A DNA stretch of 47,555 nucleotides, from contig JAEZDN010000104.1 of NCBI GenBank assembly GCA_023433275.1, positions 1 to 47,555 of the forward strand. Direction: 5' to 3'. The stretch's first letter is position 1; each line of letters opens with the position of its first letter. The stretch is from Verrucomicrobiota bacterium (GTDB lineage: Bacteria; Verrucomicrobiota; Verrucomicrobiia; Opitutales; Opitutaceae). Position numbers and translations under genes: made by a program. Shown piece by piece: positions 17,287 to 30,915 of this stretch. The notes beneath the pieces are model-generated. The model saw nothing but the letters and a program-made list of their open reading frames with translations, made no database searches and was not told the DNA's origin.

Positions 17287-18405
17287 ATGGCCTTCGCTCC
17301 CGCCAAACCCGCCATCTATGGCGAAACCCTCGACTCGCTCACCGCGCTGCTCACCGCGCACGGGCACCCGGCGTTTCGCGCGCGCCAGATCATGGAGTGG
17401 CTCTACAAGAAGCGCGTCCGCTCATGGGAGGAAATGACCAATCTTTCGCTCCCGCTGCGCACGTGGCTCGCCGGCACCTTCGACCTTGCGCCGACGGCAT
17501 TCGTTCTCGCCAAGCAGTCGGAGGACGTCACGGACAAGCTCCTGCTCGAACTCGGCGACAAGTCGCTGATCGAAACCGTCATCATCCGCGCGCCCCAACT
17601 GGGCGTAGGCCAGGAGAACTCGCGCAAGACCATCTGCATTTCCACGCAGGTGGGCTGCGCCATGGGCTGCAAATTCTGCGCGTCCGGCCTCGACGGCCTG
17701 AAGCGCAACCTTTCCGCCGGCGAAATCGTTCATCAGCTGATCCAGGTTTGCCGCCAGGAGGATGCCCGCACGCCGCGCGCCCGCGCGGAAATCGTTTCCT
17801 TCGACAACCTCGTCGTCATGGGCATGGGCGAACCCCTGCACAATTACGATGCCATCATGCGCGCCCTCACCATCCTGAACGCGGAGTGGGGCCTGGGCTT
17901 CGGCGCACGCCGCATCACGCTTTCCACCTCCGGGCTCGTGCCGCGGATCAGGCAACTGGCCGATGAGCCGCTCGGCATCCGGCTGGCCATTTCCCTGCAC
18001 GGCGCCACCGACGAAGTGCGCGAGCAGATCATGCCCGTGAACCGAAAGTGGCCCCTCGCCGAGCTCCTGCCCGCCGTGCGCGAGTTTTCCGAAAAGCACG
18101 GCCGCATGGTCACGCTCGAGTTCATCCTCATCGAGGAAATCAATGATTCGCTCGAGCAGGCGGAAAAGCTGCGGGACATCGCCTACGACCTGCATGCCCA
18201 TGTGAACCTGATCCCGTACAACACGGTGGAAGGTCTCCGGTGGAAACGACCCAGCCTCACTCGCCAGGAAAAATTCGCGCGCATTCTGGACCAGGGCGGC
18301 GTCTCCGTCACGCTGCGCCGCGAAAAGGGCCACGCCATCGATGCCGCGTGCGGGCAGCTTCGGCTCAAGACCGAGCGCGAGAGAGAATCCGCGATTGCGG
18401 GCTGA
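17287..18405 (+). CDS. rlmN: 23S rRNA (adenine-C2) methyltransferase RlmN
   Basis: A 372-residue radical SAM enzyme that methylates C2 of A2503 in 23S rRNA and A37 of some tRNAs. The cluster cysteines are in CAMGCKFC (Cys124, Cys128, Cys131). The MGMGEPLHNYD motif binds SAM, and LSTSGLVPRIRQL and LAISLHG follow. Cys355 in DAACGQL is the methyl-carrying cysteine, and Cys118 in the TICIST segment is also conserved. The ATG at 17287 fits the family N-terminus. Cfr is excluded by the RlmN-type N-terminal domain and context. The next gene starts nine bases after its stop. Confidence 0.95.
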   Translation: MAFAPAKPAIYGETLDSLTALLTAHGHPAFRARQIMEWLYKKRVRSWEEMTNLSLPLRTWLAGTFDLAPTAFVLAKQSEDVTDKLLLELGDKSLIETVIIRAPQLGVGQENSRKTICISTQVGCAMGCKFCASGLDGLKRNLSAGEIVHQLIQVCRQEDARTPRARAEIVSFDNLVVMGMGEPLHNYDAIMRALTILNAEWGLGFGARRITLSTSGLVPRIRQLADEPLGIRLAISLHGATDEVREQIMPVNRKWPLAELLPAVREFSEKHGRMVTLEFILIEEINDSLEQAEKLRDIAYDLHAHVNLIPYNTVEGLRWKRPSLTRQEKFARILDQGGVSVTLRREKGHAIDAACGQLRLKTERERESAIAG

Positions 18406-18414
18406 TTGCCTCCC

Positions 18415-20268
18415 ATGAGCGCACCCGGCATCGCCGAGTCGATCCTGCGTCTCGCGCTGCTGCTCGCCGGCCTACTCGTTCCCGGCACCATGCTGTTGCG
18501 CGCGCTTCGCCTGCGGTGGTCCCTCGCAGCCTCGTTCGGGCTTTCGACCGCCGTCCTGTATGCGCTGATGCTGGGTTTTTCGCTCAATGGAGCGGAGGTT
18601 TCCCTGCCCACCTTCGGCGTTTCGCTGGCCCTGGTGACGCTCCTCGCCCGACTCATTCCGGGCCGCGGCCTCCCGGCGCGGGAGCAGTCGCCATTCGCCT
18701 GCTACACCCGCCTCGGCGGATGGACTCCCCTCTATGGGTTGTTCTGGTGCATCGTGGGCTGGCGGCTCGTCACGCAACCACTCACCGGACCGGACGTTTA
18801 TTTTCGCTGGAGCTGGCTGGCCGAGCAGATCGTGCAAATCGGCGCCCTGGATTTTTATCCGCCACGCTCGAGCGCGGATTTCGCGCGCTATTTCTGGGCC
18901 GAAAGCGTGCCACCCGGCATCGCGGGACTCTACACTTGGTCCTACCTTTGTGGCGGGAGCTTCAACGCCCTTTGGACCTCGCCCGCGGTGGCGCTCCAAC
19001 TGCTCGCACTGCACGAGCTGATCTGGCGAATCGGGAATCGCTGGGGCGGTGAAATTGTAGCGCGTCGCGCGCTGATGCTCGCGGCAGCCACCCCGTTGCT
19101 CACCTGGTCGGTCCTGATCGGACAGGAAAGCGGCCTCATCGCCGTTGCGGTCGCTGGACTCGCGTGGTGCCTGCCGCGTCTTCGGGATCCTGACGGCGAA
19201 CGGTGGGCGGTCCTCGCGGGGGTTTTCGCCGTCCTCGCCGCGAGCGCTCGCGAGTACGGCATTGCAGTCGCGCTGGCGGCGGCGGTGGTCGGCTCGCTCT
19301 CCGGCGCGTCGCGCCGACCCGTGTTGGTTTTGATCCTCGTCGCGGTGCCTTTGGCATGCGCGTGGCCGCTGCGGGTGTGGCTCCTCACCGGCAATCCGTT
19401 CCACAGTCTGGACGTCAGCGGATGGTTCCCGGTGAACGAGGGATTTGTCGTCTGGTCGAAAATCTTCCATGCCCCGCATGCGGGGCAACTTTCCTCCGGC
19501 TCCGATTGGGCCGGCCTGTTCCGTTATCTGGCGCTGTGGGCGTTACCCGGACTTATTGGGCTCGTAGCCCTTCTGGCCTTGCTCGTGCGCCGTCTCGGCG
19601 ATGCCCACATTGCCGGCGTTCTCATCGGCGTGGTGATCATGCTTTGGTGGGGATCCCTTCCCTTCACCGCCGGCGGGCTGTTTTACTCCCTGCGTGTTCT
19701 CGCTCCCGCCCTCGGGCTGGCCGTCGTGCTCGGCGCGTATGGCATCACGCGATGGCACTCCCCAACGGCTCACCGAGTATTGATGGTGGCCATTGCCCTG
19801 ACGCTCGTGGAATCGCTCCCCAAGACGCTCGTCCTGCCGTTGAATCCGTATGCGGCCTCGTGGCGCGACTGGCCGGACGCCGGCCGGCGATTCAGCGATT
19901 CGGTGCGCGCCGCGGAGGATCGACTGCTGGAAACATTCCGAACGCTTCCCGCCGCGCCGCGCGTCATGACCGACAATGCCAGCCTTCCCCGCGTATTCGC
20001 CCGCGCCGGGGTCGAAGCCGTCCCTCCTTGGAGCCCGGATATCGCCTGGCTGTTCGACGACCGGCTCTCCTCGAATGAAGTCGCCCGCTTCGGTAAATCG
20101 TCCGACGTGCGGTATCTCGTCCTGGGCAAATCCGCCTCTGGAGTGGAGTATGTGATGAGTCGTGCCCGATGGCAGGATGCTGGGCTTTCCGTCAAGGCAG
20201 TCGCGGAAACTCCGAGCGAAGTCATCCTCGAAGTCGTTGGCCCTGAGAAAAGTACAGGTTTGCCCTAG
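18415..20268 (+). CDS. polytopic membrane protein, possibly GT-C glycosyltransferase-like
   Basis: A 617-residue protein that I do not recognise at family level. About eleven to thirteen hydrophobic segments cover residues 8-470. A loop after the third or fourth helix reads TQPLTGPDVYFRWSWLAEQI and is followed by RYFWAESVPPG; acidic first loops of this kind are found in GT-C enzymes that use lipid-linked sugars. The last 150 residues are soluble, with NASLPRVFARAGVEAVPPWS then DVRYLVLG, resembling the periplasmic tail of such proteins. Function remains open. A TTG at 18406 is an alternative start. It is probably cotranscribed with rlmN. Confidence 0.72.
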   Translation: MSAPGIAESILRLALLLAGLLVPGTMLLRALRLRWSLAASFGLSTAVLYALMLGFSLNGAEVSLPTFGVSLALVTLLARLIPGRGLPAREQSPFACYTRLGGWTPLYGLFWCIVGWRLVTQPLTGPDVYFRWSWLAEQIVQIGALDFYPPRSSADFARYFWAESVPPGIAGLYTWSYLCGGSFNALWTSPAVALQLLALHELIWRIGNRWGGEIVARRALMLAAATPLLTWSVLIGQESGLIAVAVAGLAWCLPRLRDPDGERWAVLAGVFAVLAASAREYGIAVALAAAVVGSLSGASRRPVLVLILVAVPLACAWPLRVWLLTGNPFHSLDVSGWFPVNEGFVVWSKIFHAPHAGQLSSGSDWAGLFRYLALWALPGLIGLVALLALLVRRLGDAHIAGVLIGVVIMLWWGSLPFTAGGLFYSLRVLAPALGLAVVLGAYGITRWHSPTAHRVLMVAIALTLVESLPKTLVLPLNPYAASWRDWPDAGRRFSDSVRAAEDRLLETFRTLPAAPRVMTDNASLPRVFARAGVEAVPPWSPDIAWLFDDRLSSNEVARFGKSSDVRYLVLGKSASGVEYVMSRARWQDAGLSVKAVAETPSEVILEVVGPEKSTGLP

Positions 20269-20283
20269 AAGGCTTCTTTACAT

Positions 20284-20307
20284 ATCAATGAATTCGTATG
20301 CATTGAT
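20284..20307 (+). promoter_or_regulatory. inverted repeat just upstream of metF
   Basis: ATCAATG (20284-20290) and CATTGAT (20301-20307) form a perfect 7-base inverted repeat with a 10-base spacer in an AT-rich patch of an otherwise GC-rich region. It ends three bases before the metF ATG. The geometry suits a dimeric repressor operator; the regulator is unknown. Confidence 0.5.
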
Positions 20308-20310
20308 TGC

Positions 20311-21189
20311 ATGCCGCCTGATTCGCCGATTTCCGAGCTCTTCTCCCCGCATCGTCCCCTGAGGTCCCTCGAGTTCTTTCCGCCGAAGGATGACGCCGGG
20401 GTCGCCGCCCTTCGCGATACGGCGATCACCTTGAAACGCATCGCACCCGATTTTGTTTCCGTCACCTACGGGGCCGGCGGGACCACGCGGGAACGCACCG
20501 CCCAGGTCAGCCGCTTGTTGCGGGAGGAAATCGGCTTCACGGTCATGCCCCACCTCACGTGCGTGGGCCACACCCGCGAGGAGTTGAACGCGATCGCCGA
20601 CACTCTCCATGCGGGCGGATATCGCAATATCATGACCCTGCGCGGCGATCCGCCCAAGGGGCAAACCGAGTTCGTGCCGTACAAGGATGGCCTGCGCTAC
20701 GGGAGCGATCTCGTCGCGCTCCTCAAGACGCGCCACGCCGACTTCTGCCTCGGGGTCGGCGGTTATCCGGAAAAACATCCGGAAGCCCCCTCGCTCGACG
20801 TCGATCTGGATAACCTCAAGCGCAAGGTGGACGCCGGTGCGTCCTTCGTCACCACCCAGCTCTTTTTCGACAACGACGTGTACTATCGTTTCGTTGATCA
20901 GTGTCGGTCGCGCGGGATCACCGTCCCCATCGTACCGGGCATCATGCCGGTGCTGTCCCTGAAACAGATCAAGCGTTTCACCGAGATGTGCGGCGCAACC
21001 CTGCCCTCCACTCTCATCAAGCGGCTCGAGGCCGCGGGAGACCATCCGGAGATCATTGAGTCCGTCGGCAATGATTGGGCCATCACCCAAATCCGCGGCC
21101 TCCTCGCGCGGGGCGCACCCGGCTACCATCTGTATATCATGAACCGCGCCAGGAGCGCGCTGGCACTCGCGGCCGGGCTGGCCGCCTAG
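20311..21189 (+). CDS. metF: 5,10-methylenetetrahydrofolate reductase
   Basis: A 292-residue FAD-dependent TIM-barrel enzyme that reduces methylene-THF to methyl-THF for methionine synthesis. Characteristic segments are SLEFFPPKDD (Glu21 is the catalytic acid), DFVSVTYGAGGTTRERT, PHLTCVGHT, NIMTLRGDPPKG, the VGGYPEKHPEA motif and ASFVTTQLFFDN. Length matches the bacterial single-domain form with no regulatory domain. A perfect inverted repeat lies directly upstream. It ends tail-to-tail with the SUI1-family gene: CTAGCTAG supplies both stop codons with no intergenic base. Confidence 0.96.
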   Translation: MPPDSPISELFSPHRPLRSLEFFPPKDDAGVAALRDTAITLKRIAPDFVSVTYGAGGTTRERTAQVSRLLREEIGFTVMPHLTCVGHTREELNAIADTLHAGGYRNIMTLRGDPPKGQTEFVPYKDGLRYGSDLVALLKTRHADFCLGVGGYPEKHPEAPSLDVDLDNLKRKVDAGASFVTTQLFFDNDVYYRFVDQCRSRGITVPIVPGIMPVLSLKQIKRFTEMCGATLPSTLIKRLEAAGDHPEIIESVGNDWAITQIRGLLARGAPGYHLYIMNRARSALALAAGLAA

Positions 21190-21579
21190 CTAGCCCCCCG
21201 CAAACACCGCCCGGAACCCAGCCTCCGTCAAAATCTGCGCGATCTTGTCGCGCTGGTCGCCTTGGATTTCGATGTCACCGTCCTTGACGGTCCCGCCGCA
21301 GCCGCACGCATTTCTCATCTTCTTCGCCAGCGCCTCCTTCTCCGGGAGGCCGATCCCCACGAATCCCGTCACGAGCGTGACGGTCTTCCCGCCGCGCCCC
21401 GCCGTGGTACGTTTTATATCCACGCGTCCACGGTTCTTGGAGGGGGTGTCTCCCTTCCGAGATGGAGCCGGCGTCGCTGGGCGCGCGACGGACGGCAGCC
21501 CCGCACCACTCAGTGCGCCAAACGGATTCTGCCCAAGCGACTCGCCGCCCTCGGTCGAGATCTTTCCTGTGCCGCTCAT
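21190..21579 (-). CDS. yciH: SUI1/eIF1-like translation factor (YciH family)
   Basis: A 129-residue protein. An N-terminal flexible, Gly/Pro-rich 55 residues precede an eIF1 domain (about 58-129): RVDIKRTTAGRGGKTVTLVTG, then KKMRNACGCGGTVKDGDIE, and IQGDQRDKIAQILTEAGF. YciH-type proteins act in initiation fidelity and stress-related translation control. The ATG at 21579 overlaps the stop of the upstream 88-residue gene (ATGA), so both are likely cotranscribed and coupled. Confidence 0.88.
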   Translation of the reverse strand: MSGTGKISTEGGESLGQNPFGALSGAGLPSVARPATPAPSRKGDTPSKNRGRVDIKRTTAGRGGKTVTLVTGFVGIGLPEKEALAKKMRNACGCGGTVKDGDIEIQGDQRDKIAQILTEAGFRAVFAGG

Positions 21580-21842
21580 TTTCGATTTCCTCCACAACCT
21601 CCCGGAGGCGAACCAGCGGGCGTATTCCACTCCGAGCCAGCTCCCAGCCACGCCGTCGCCTTCGCGTAGCTCCGGCCCTCCAGGTAATGCCGGAGCTGCG
21701 GATGGAGGTGGTCGCGATGCGCCGCCAGCAAGGCTTCGACTTGGCTCAGGGCGTCCGAGAGCGCGTTTCCATCAGAATTTTTTATCGCTTCGTTGAAGCG
21801 GATTAGGGCGCCTTTGATTTCCGTTTCGACCATGGAGGACAT
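21576..21842 (-). CDS. hypothetical protein, 88 residues
   Basis: I do not recognise this gene. It encodes a mostly helical small protein (ETEIKGALIRFNEAIKNSD and DALSQVEALLAAHRDHLHP) that ends in a Gly/Pro-rich tail (NTPAGSPPGGCGGNRK). It has no signal peptide or membrane segment. An internal ATG at 21833 is an alternative start. Its stop overlaps the start of the SUI1-family gene, so a link to translation or ribosome function is possible. Confidence 0.6.
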   Translation of the reverse strand: MSSMVETEIKGALIRFNEAIKNSDGNALSDALSQVEALLAAHRDHLHPQLRHYLEGRSYAKATAWLGAGSEWNTPAGSPPGGCGGNRK

Positions 21843-21847
21843 GTATA

Positions 21848-21861
21848 TTAAGATATCTTAA
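21848..21861. promoter_or_regulatory. 14-base perfect palindrome upstream of the SUI1 operon
   Basis: TTAAGATATCTTAA is a perfect 14-base palindrome six bases upstream of the 88-residue gene's ATG, in a local AT-rich patch. It could be an operator or part of the promoter. The role is inferred from position only. Confidence 0.4.
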
Positions 21862-22014
21862 CCAAGCGTTTAAATCCGTGCCATTAAAGGAACTGACACC
21901 CCGCGCCGCCGGGAATCAACTTGTCTCAATTTCTGGGTGATGCTCCTATCCACCTTCCGCAGTTACTATCCGGGTTAACGATACGCAAGCTGCGATCCCC
22001 CACTTTCAACTTCC

Positions 22015-24783
<2,769 letters not shown>

Positions 24784-24831
24784 TCCCGACCTTCGCGGAT
24801 CCCAGCATCAAATATCCCAGACCCCACTTCC

Positions 24832-26025
<1,194 letters not shown>

Positions 26026-26125
26026 CATCCCGACAGTCGCATCAGAGAGAAGTTATAGTTTAAGTTCCCACCTGGGGTGCCTCCCGCTTCATCTTAGACT
26101 CAAAGCTTCAACTCCACATCGCCCC

Positions 26126-27532
<1,407 letters not shown>

Positions 27533-27611
27533 CCCGTGTCATGCGGGATCACCCCTGACTCAGGCGACGATTCCACGCGAAAGCGACCCCGCGATCGGTC
27601 CAGCGGTTCAC

Positions 27612-28292
27612 ATGAAGAAACTCATTCTCTGGGACATCGACGGCACGCTGATCAAATCCCATGGCGCCGGCGTGCGCGCCATGGAAAAGGCCCTGACGAA
27701 ACGCTTCGGCGTCACGGTTGACCTCGGCACCATCGACTGGGCCGGCCGTACCGATAGTTGGATTACCGGAGAAGTGTTTCGCCATGTGGGTTTGCCCGAC
27801 ACACCCCGGAACTCCCTCGACTACCTGGAGGCCTATCTCGAGCACCTGCCCCTGGAACTGGCCTGTGGGCAAGGCGTGGTGCTGCCCGGCGTGCTCGAGC
27901 TGCTCGAGATATTTCACCACCGCTCCGACGTCGCCCAGGGCCTGCTCACCGGCAACCTCCGGCGCGGCGCCGAGCTCAAGCTCACCCACCACAAGGTCTG
28001 GCACTATTTCGATTTCGGCGCGTTCGCCGACGACAGCCCCCTTCGCAACCATCTCGGCCCGCACGCCCTGCGCCGCGCGAAGGAAAGGCACGACATCGAT
28101 TTCGCGCCGGACCAAACGTTCATCATCGGCGACACGCCCCACGACATCGAATGCGGCAAGGTCATCGGCGCCCGCACCATTGCGGTCGCTACCGGCACAT
28201 ACTCGATCGACCAACTTGCCGCCCACCAGCCCACCGCCGTGTTTCCCAACTTTGCCGACACGGCCGCGTTCCTGAAAGTCATCGACTCCTAG
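27612..28292 (+). CDS. HAD-superfamily phosphatase (phosphoglycolate phosphatase-like)
   Basis: A 226-residue haloacid-dehalogenase-type hydrolase. Motif I is WDIDGTLIKS (Asp8 nucleophile, Asp10), motif II LLTGNL, and motif IV IIGDTPHDIECGK. A helical cap (about 18-90) is of the C1 type, as in Gph/PgmB-like enzymes. The substrate is unknown; phosphoglycolate is possible. It follows lpdA by 79 bases. Confidence 0.82.
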   Translation: MKKLILWDIDGTLIKSHGAGVRAMEKALTKRFGVTVDLGTIDWAGRTDSWITGEVFRHVGLPDTPRNSLDYLEAYLEHLPLELACGQGVVLPGVLELLEIFHHRSDVAQGLLTGNLRRGAELKLTHHKVWHYFDFGAFADDSPLRNHLGPHALRRAKERHDIDFAPDQTFIIGDTPHDIECGKVIGARTIAVATGTYSIDQLAAHQPTAVFPNFADTAAFLKVIDS

Positions 28293-28436
28293 TCGGTTCA
28301 TGGCCGCGACCAACTCCGCCAGCGCGGAGCTCTCCAGTCCATTTGCACGGTCGGACCTTGTCCGACCTCGCGCCTGAGGTCGTTGCAAGCACCGACCCGA
28401 AAAACCTCACCCACGGGCACACTCAATTGAATCGCT

Positions 28437-28862
28437 CTAGCGCTGCTGGATAGTCTCGATCGCGACGATCTGCCCGTCCTGGAAAATCAACCGCAGCGAC
28501 TCCATGTCCGGATCCGGGGTGGTGCTCATGCTTATTCCGGTGTTCGTGCTGCGATAACCGCCGCTCCCCACGCCGATGCCGAAGCTCATCCGCGGGCGGT
28601 TCCGGTAATAGATCCATACCTCGCCCGCTTCGTTGTCCGCCTCGCGCCGGCTCAGCTTCCGCCCCGGCTTGCCCAGGGCCATTTCCGCCATCTCGGTCGT
28701 GAAACCGATGTTCACGCGGCCTTCCCGAATAAGGCGCCGCACTTCGGGCGGATACTCCGCGTAGGCGCGATGATTGTCGTTGATGCGGGACTGGGGCGTG
28801 GAGCTGACACAGCCACCGGCCAGGAGGGCCAACAGGATCACGAAGGGTGTTAGGACGCGCAT
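28437..28862 (-). CDS. putative lipoprotein, hypothetical
   Basis: A 141-residue protein with a lipoprotein signal peptide (MRVLTPFVILLALLAGGC, Cys18 as the acylation site). The mature part begins with a short polar linker, then RAYAEYPPEVRRLIREGRV, FTTEMAEMALGKPGR and WIYYRNRPRM, a pattern like the SmpA/OmlA (BamE-type) fold in which a short helix pair is followed by beta strands. The BamE resemblance is tentative. The start was placed at the signal peptide rather than upstream. It is divergent from rpiB. Confidence 0.7.
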   Translation of the reverse strand: MRVLTPFVILLALLAGGCVSSTPQSRINDNHRAYAEYPPEVRRLIREGRVNIGFTTEMAEMALGKPGRKLSRREADNEAGEVWIYYRNRPRMSFGIGVGSGGYRSTNTGISMSTTPDPDMESLRLIFQDGQIVAIETIQQR

Positions 28863-28950
28863 GGCGGGAATTTGGTTTGCGGCGGGCTCGGCCGGTCCAA
28901 TCCTCGACACTCACAATTCTCCCAAGTTCATTTTCCGCCCTCGCCCCTGC

Positions 28951-29391
28951 ATGAAAAAGTTCACCATCGCCATCGGTTCCGACCACGCCGGCTTCGCCTA
29001 CAAGGAGAAGATCAAGGCCCTGTTGCTTTCCGAAGGCCACACCGTCCGCGATTGCGGCACGAACTCGGACGCGCCGTGCGATTATCCGGATTATATCCGC
29101 CCCGTCGCCGAGGCCGTCGCCCGCGGTGAGGTGGAGCGAGGGATTGTGCTGGGCGGATCCGGCAACGGCGAAGCCATTGTCGCGAACCGCGTGAAAGGCG
29201 TGCGCTGCGGCCTTTGCTGGAACGAACAAGTCGCGATCTGGAATCGCTCCCACAACGACGGCAATTGCCTCTCCTTGGGCCAACGCACCATCACGGAGGA
29301 AGAGGCGTTCAAGATCGTGAAGACGTGGCTGGCCACGGAATTCGAAGGCGGCCGCCATCTGGCTAGGATCAACAAGATCGACGGGATCTGA
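28951..29391 (+). CDS. rpiB: ribose-5-phosphate isomerase B / RpiB family
   Basis: A 146-residue RpiB/LacAB family sugar-phosphate isomerase. AIGSDHAGFAYKEKIK at the N-terminus carries the catalytic region, GIVLGGSGNGEAIVANRVKG holds the phosphate-binding loop, and RSHNDGNCLSLGQRTI follows. It interconverts ribose 5-phosphate and ribulose 5-phosphate in the pentose phosphate pathway. The usual catalytic Cys of the GTGxG loop is replaced by Ser (GGSGNG), as in the actinobacterial subgroup. Confidence 0.9.
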   Translation: MKKFTIAIGSDHAGFAYKEKIKALLLSEGHTVRDCGTNSDAPCDYPDYIRPVAEAVARGEVERGIVLGGSGNGEAIVANRVKGVRCGLCWNEQVAIWNRSHNDGNCLSLGQRTITEEEAFKIVKTWLATEFEGGRHLARINKIDGI

Positions 29392-29466
29392 CCCTCCCTC
29401 TCGGAGGGCAGCTCGATTCAGTAAACGAACTGCTCGGCTCCAGACTATTCCTTTGACATTGTAGTA

Positions 29467-29477
29467 TTGATTATCAA
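29467..29477 (+). promoter_or_regulatory. TTGATnATCAA operator-like palindrome before the MarR gene
   Basis: TTGATTATCAA is a perfect palindrome around one central base, ten bases before the ATG and just downstream of a TTGACA (29453-29458) that fits a -35 box. This is a typical site for autorepression by a MarR/MhqR-type dimer. The -10 is not convincing. Confidence 0.55.
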
Positions 29478-29486
29478 ATTAACCGA

Positions 29487-29930
29487 ATGGGAACAAGACA
29501 TCGCGGACCAATCGAAGAGATCAATGCCCTGAACGCCTTCATCAAGCTGCAACGGGCGGCGGAATCCGTCTCGTCCCGCGTTCATGCGGTGCTCCCACCC
29601 GAGCTCACGATCACTCAGTTCGGTGTGCTCGAATCCCTTCTGCATATCGGCCCGTTGTGCCAAAGCGAACTCGCCGAAAAGCTCCTGAAAAGCGGAGGCA
29701 ACCTGACCCTGGTCGTCGATAATTTGGAGAAGGCCGGCTACGTCCTTAGGGAACGCGATCCCGCCGATCGCCGTTTCGTCGTGGTGAAGCTAACCTCCAA
29801 GGGCCAGGCTTTCATCGCCGCTCTCTTCCCCAAGGTCGTCGCCAACGTCACTCGGGAAATGGCCACGCTTTCCTCGACTGAACTTTTCGACCTGGGCCGG
29901 CTTTGTAAGAAAGTGGGCCGTCAGGCCTGA
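29487..29930 (+). CDS. MarR-family transcriptional regulator (MhqR-like)
   Basis: A 147-residue winged-helix repressor. The MarR fold is seen as an N-terminal helix, then LTITQFGVLESLLHIGPLCQ, SELAEKLLKSGGNLTLVVDN, the wing LRERDPADRRFVVVKLT, and a C-terminal dimer helix. In Bacillus, MhqR of this type senses quinone electrophiles and represses dioxygenase and hydrolase genes; the same two gene types follow here with small gaps (43 and 6 bases). A palindrome lies in its promoter region. The chemical signal is an inference. Confidence 0.85.
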   Translation: MGTRHRGPIEEINALNAFIKLQRAAESVSSRVHAVLPPELTITQFGVLESLLHIGPLCQSELAEKLLKSGGNLTLVVDNLEKAGYVLRERDPADRRFVVVKLTSKGQAFIAALFPKVVANVTREMATLSSTELFDLGRLCKKVGRQA

Positions 29931-29973
29931 ACTTTTCCTGCCGTTTACTTCAACATCAAATCAGCTTACTTTC

Positions 29974-30909
29974 ATGAATCCTCCTGTTTCCGGTCTCCAC
30001 CACATCACCGCCATTTCATCCGACGTCAGGCGGAATGTCGACTTCTACACCCACGTGCTGGGCCTGCGCTTCGTCAAGAAGTCCGTCAACCAAGACGATA
30101 CCGGCACCTACCATCTCTATTACGGCAATTACACCGGCTCGCCCGGTACCGCCATGACGTTCTTCCCGTGGGCCGGATTAAGACGAGGTCGTCCAGGTCA
30201 AGGGCAAGCCTATGCCACCGCCTTTTCCGTCCCGGCTGATTCCCTCGCGTTCTGGCAGGAACGTCTCGCCCGCCTCGACGTGACATCGTTCCCGGTCGAA
30301 ACCCGATTCGAGGACCAAGTCCTGCCCTTCCAGGATCACGACGGGCTCCGATTGGAAATCATCGCAACAGCGGAATCGGATCCTCGTCCGCCCACTCCGT
30401 CCAGCGTCGTTCCCGCGGAACACGCCATCCGCGGCTTCCATAGCACCACGCTCGCGCTCGCCGACACGACCGCCACCTCGGCGGTTCTGGAAAACCTGAT
30501 GCGTTATCGCCTCCTCGCGCGATCCGGGCACCGCACGCGTTACACCGTCACCGACGGGGGACCCGGAAACTACGTCGATTTGCTGACTGATCCCTCCATC
30601 CCGCGCGGCCTCAACGGCGCGGGCACCATTCATCACGTCGCTTTCCGCACGCCGGACGACGCCTCGCAACGCGTGGCACGCGACACGCTCGTGGCCGGCG
30701 GATTGCCCGTAAGCCCTGTCATCGATCGGGCTTATTTCAAATCCATCTACTACCGCGAACCGGGCGGCGTTCTCTTCGAAATCGCCACCGATCAACCCGG
30801 CTTCGCCATCGACGAGCCCATCGAAACCTTGGGCACCAAGCTCTCGCTGCCCCCGCATCTCGAACCGCATCGGGCCGAGATCGAGGCGAACCTGCCCGTC
30901 ATCAGCTAA
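29974..30909 (+). CDS. ring-cleaving dioxygenase, VOC/glyoxalase family (MhqO/MhqE-like)
   Basis: A 311-residue protein made of two glyoxalase/VOC modules. The first opens with GLHHITAISSDVRRNVDFYT and continues FVKKSVNQDD, and the second carries HHVAFRTPDDASQRV. Metal-ligand His residues and a late Glu (EPGGVLFEIATDQPGF) are present. Such proteins are annotated as ring-cleaving dioxygenases and, in Bacillus, as MhqE/MhqO acting on hydroquinones. It lies between the MarR and hydrolase genes in one probable transcript. Confidence 0.86.
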   Translation: MNPPVSGLHHITAISSDVRRNVDFYTHVLGLRFVKKSVNQDDTGTYHLYYGNYTGSPGTAMTFFPWAGLRRGRPGQGQAYATAFSVPADSLAFWQERLARLDVTSFPVETRFEDQVLPFQDHDGLRLEIIATAESDPRPPTPSSVVPAEHAIRGFHSTTLALADTTATSAVLENLMRYRLLARSGHRTRYTVTDGGPGNYVDLLTDPSIPRGLNGAGTIHHVAFRTPDDASQRVARDTLVAGGLPVSPVIDRAYFKSIYYREPGGVLFEIATDQPGFAIDEPIETLGTKLSLPPHLEPHRAEIEANLPVIS

Positions 30910-30915
30910 GCCGCC

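Noticed and set aside
20269..20310. SAM or SAH riboswitch before metF
   Set aside because: The gap is only 42 bases, too short for known classes, and no conserved core was found.
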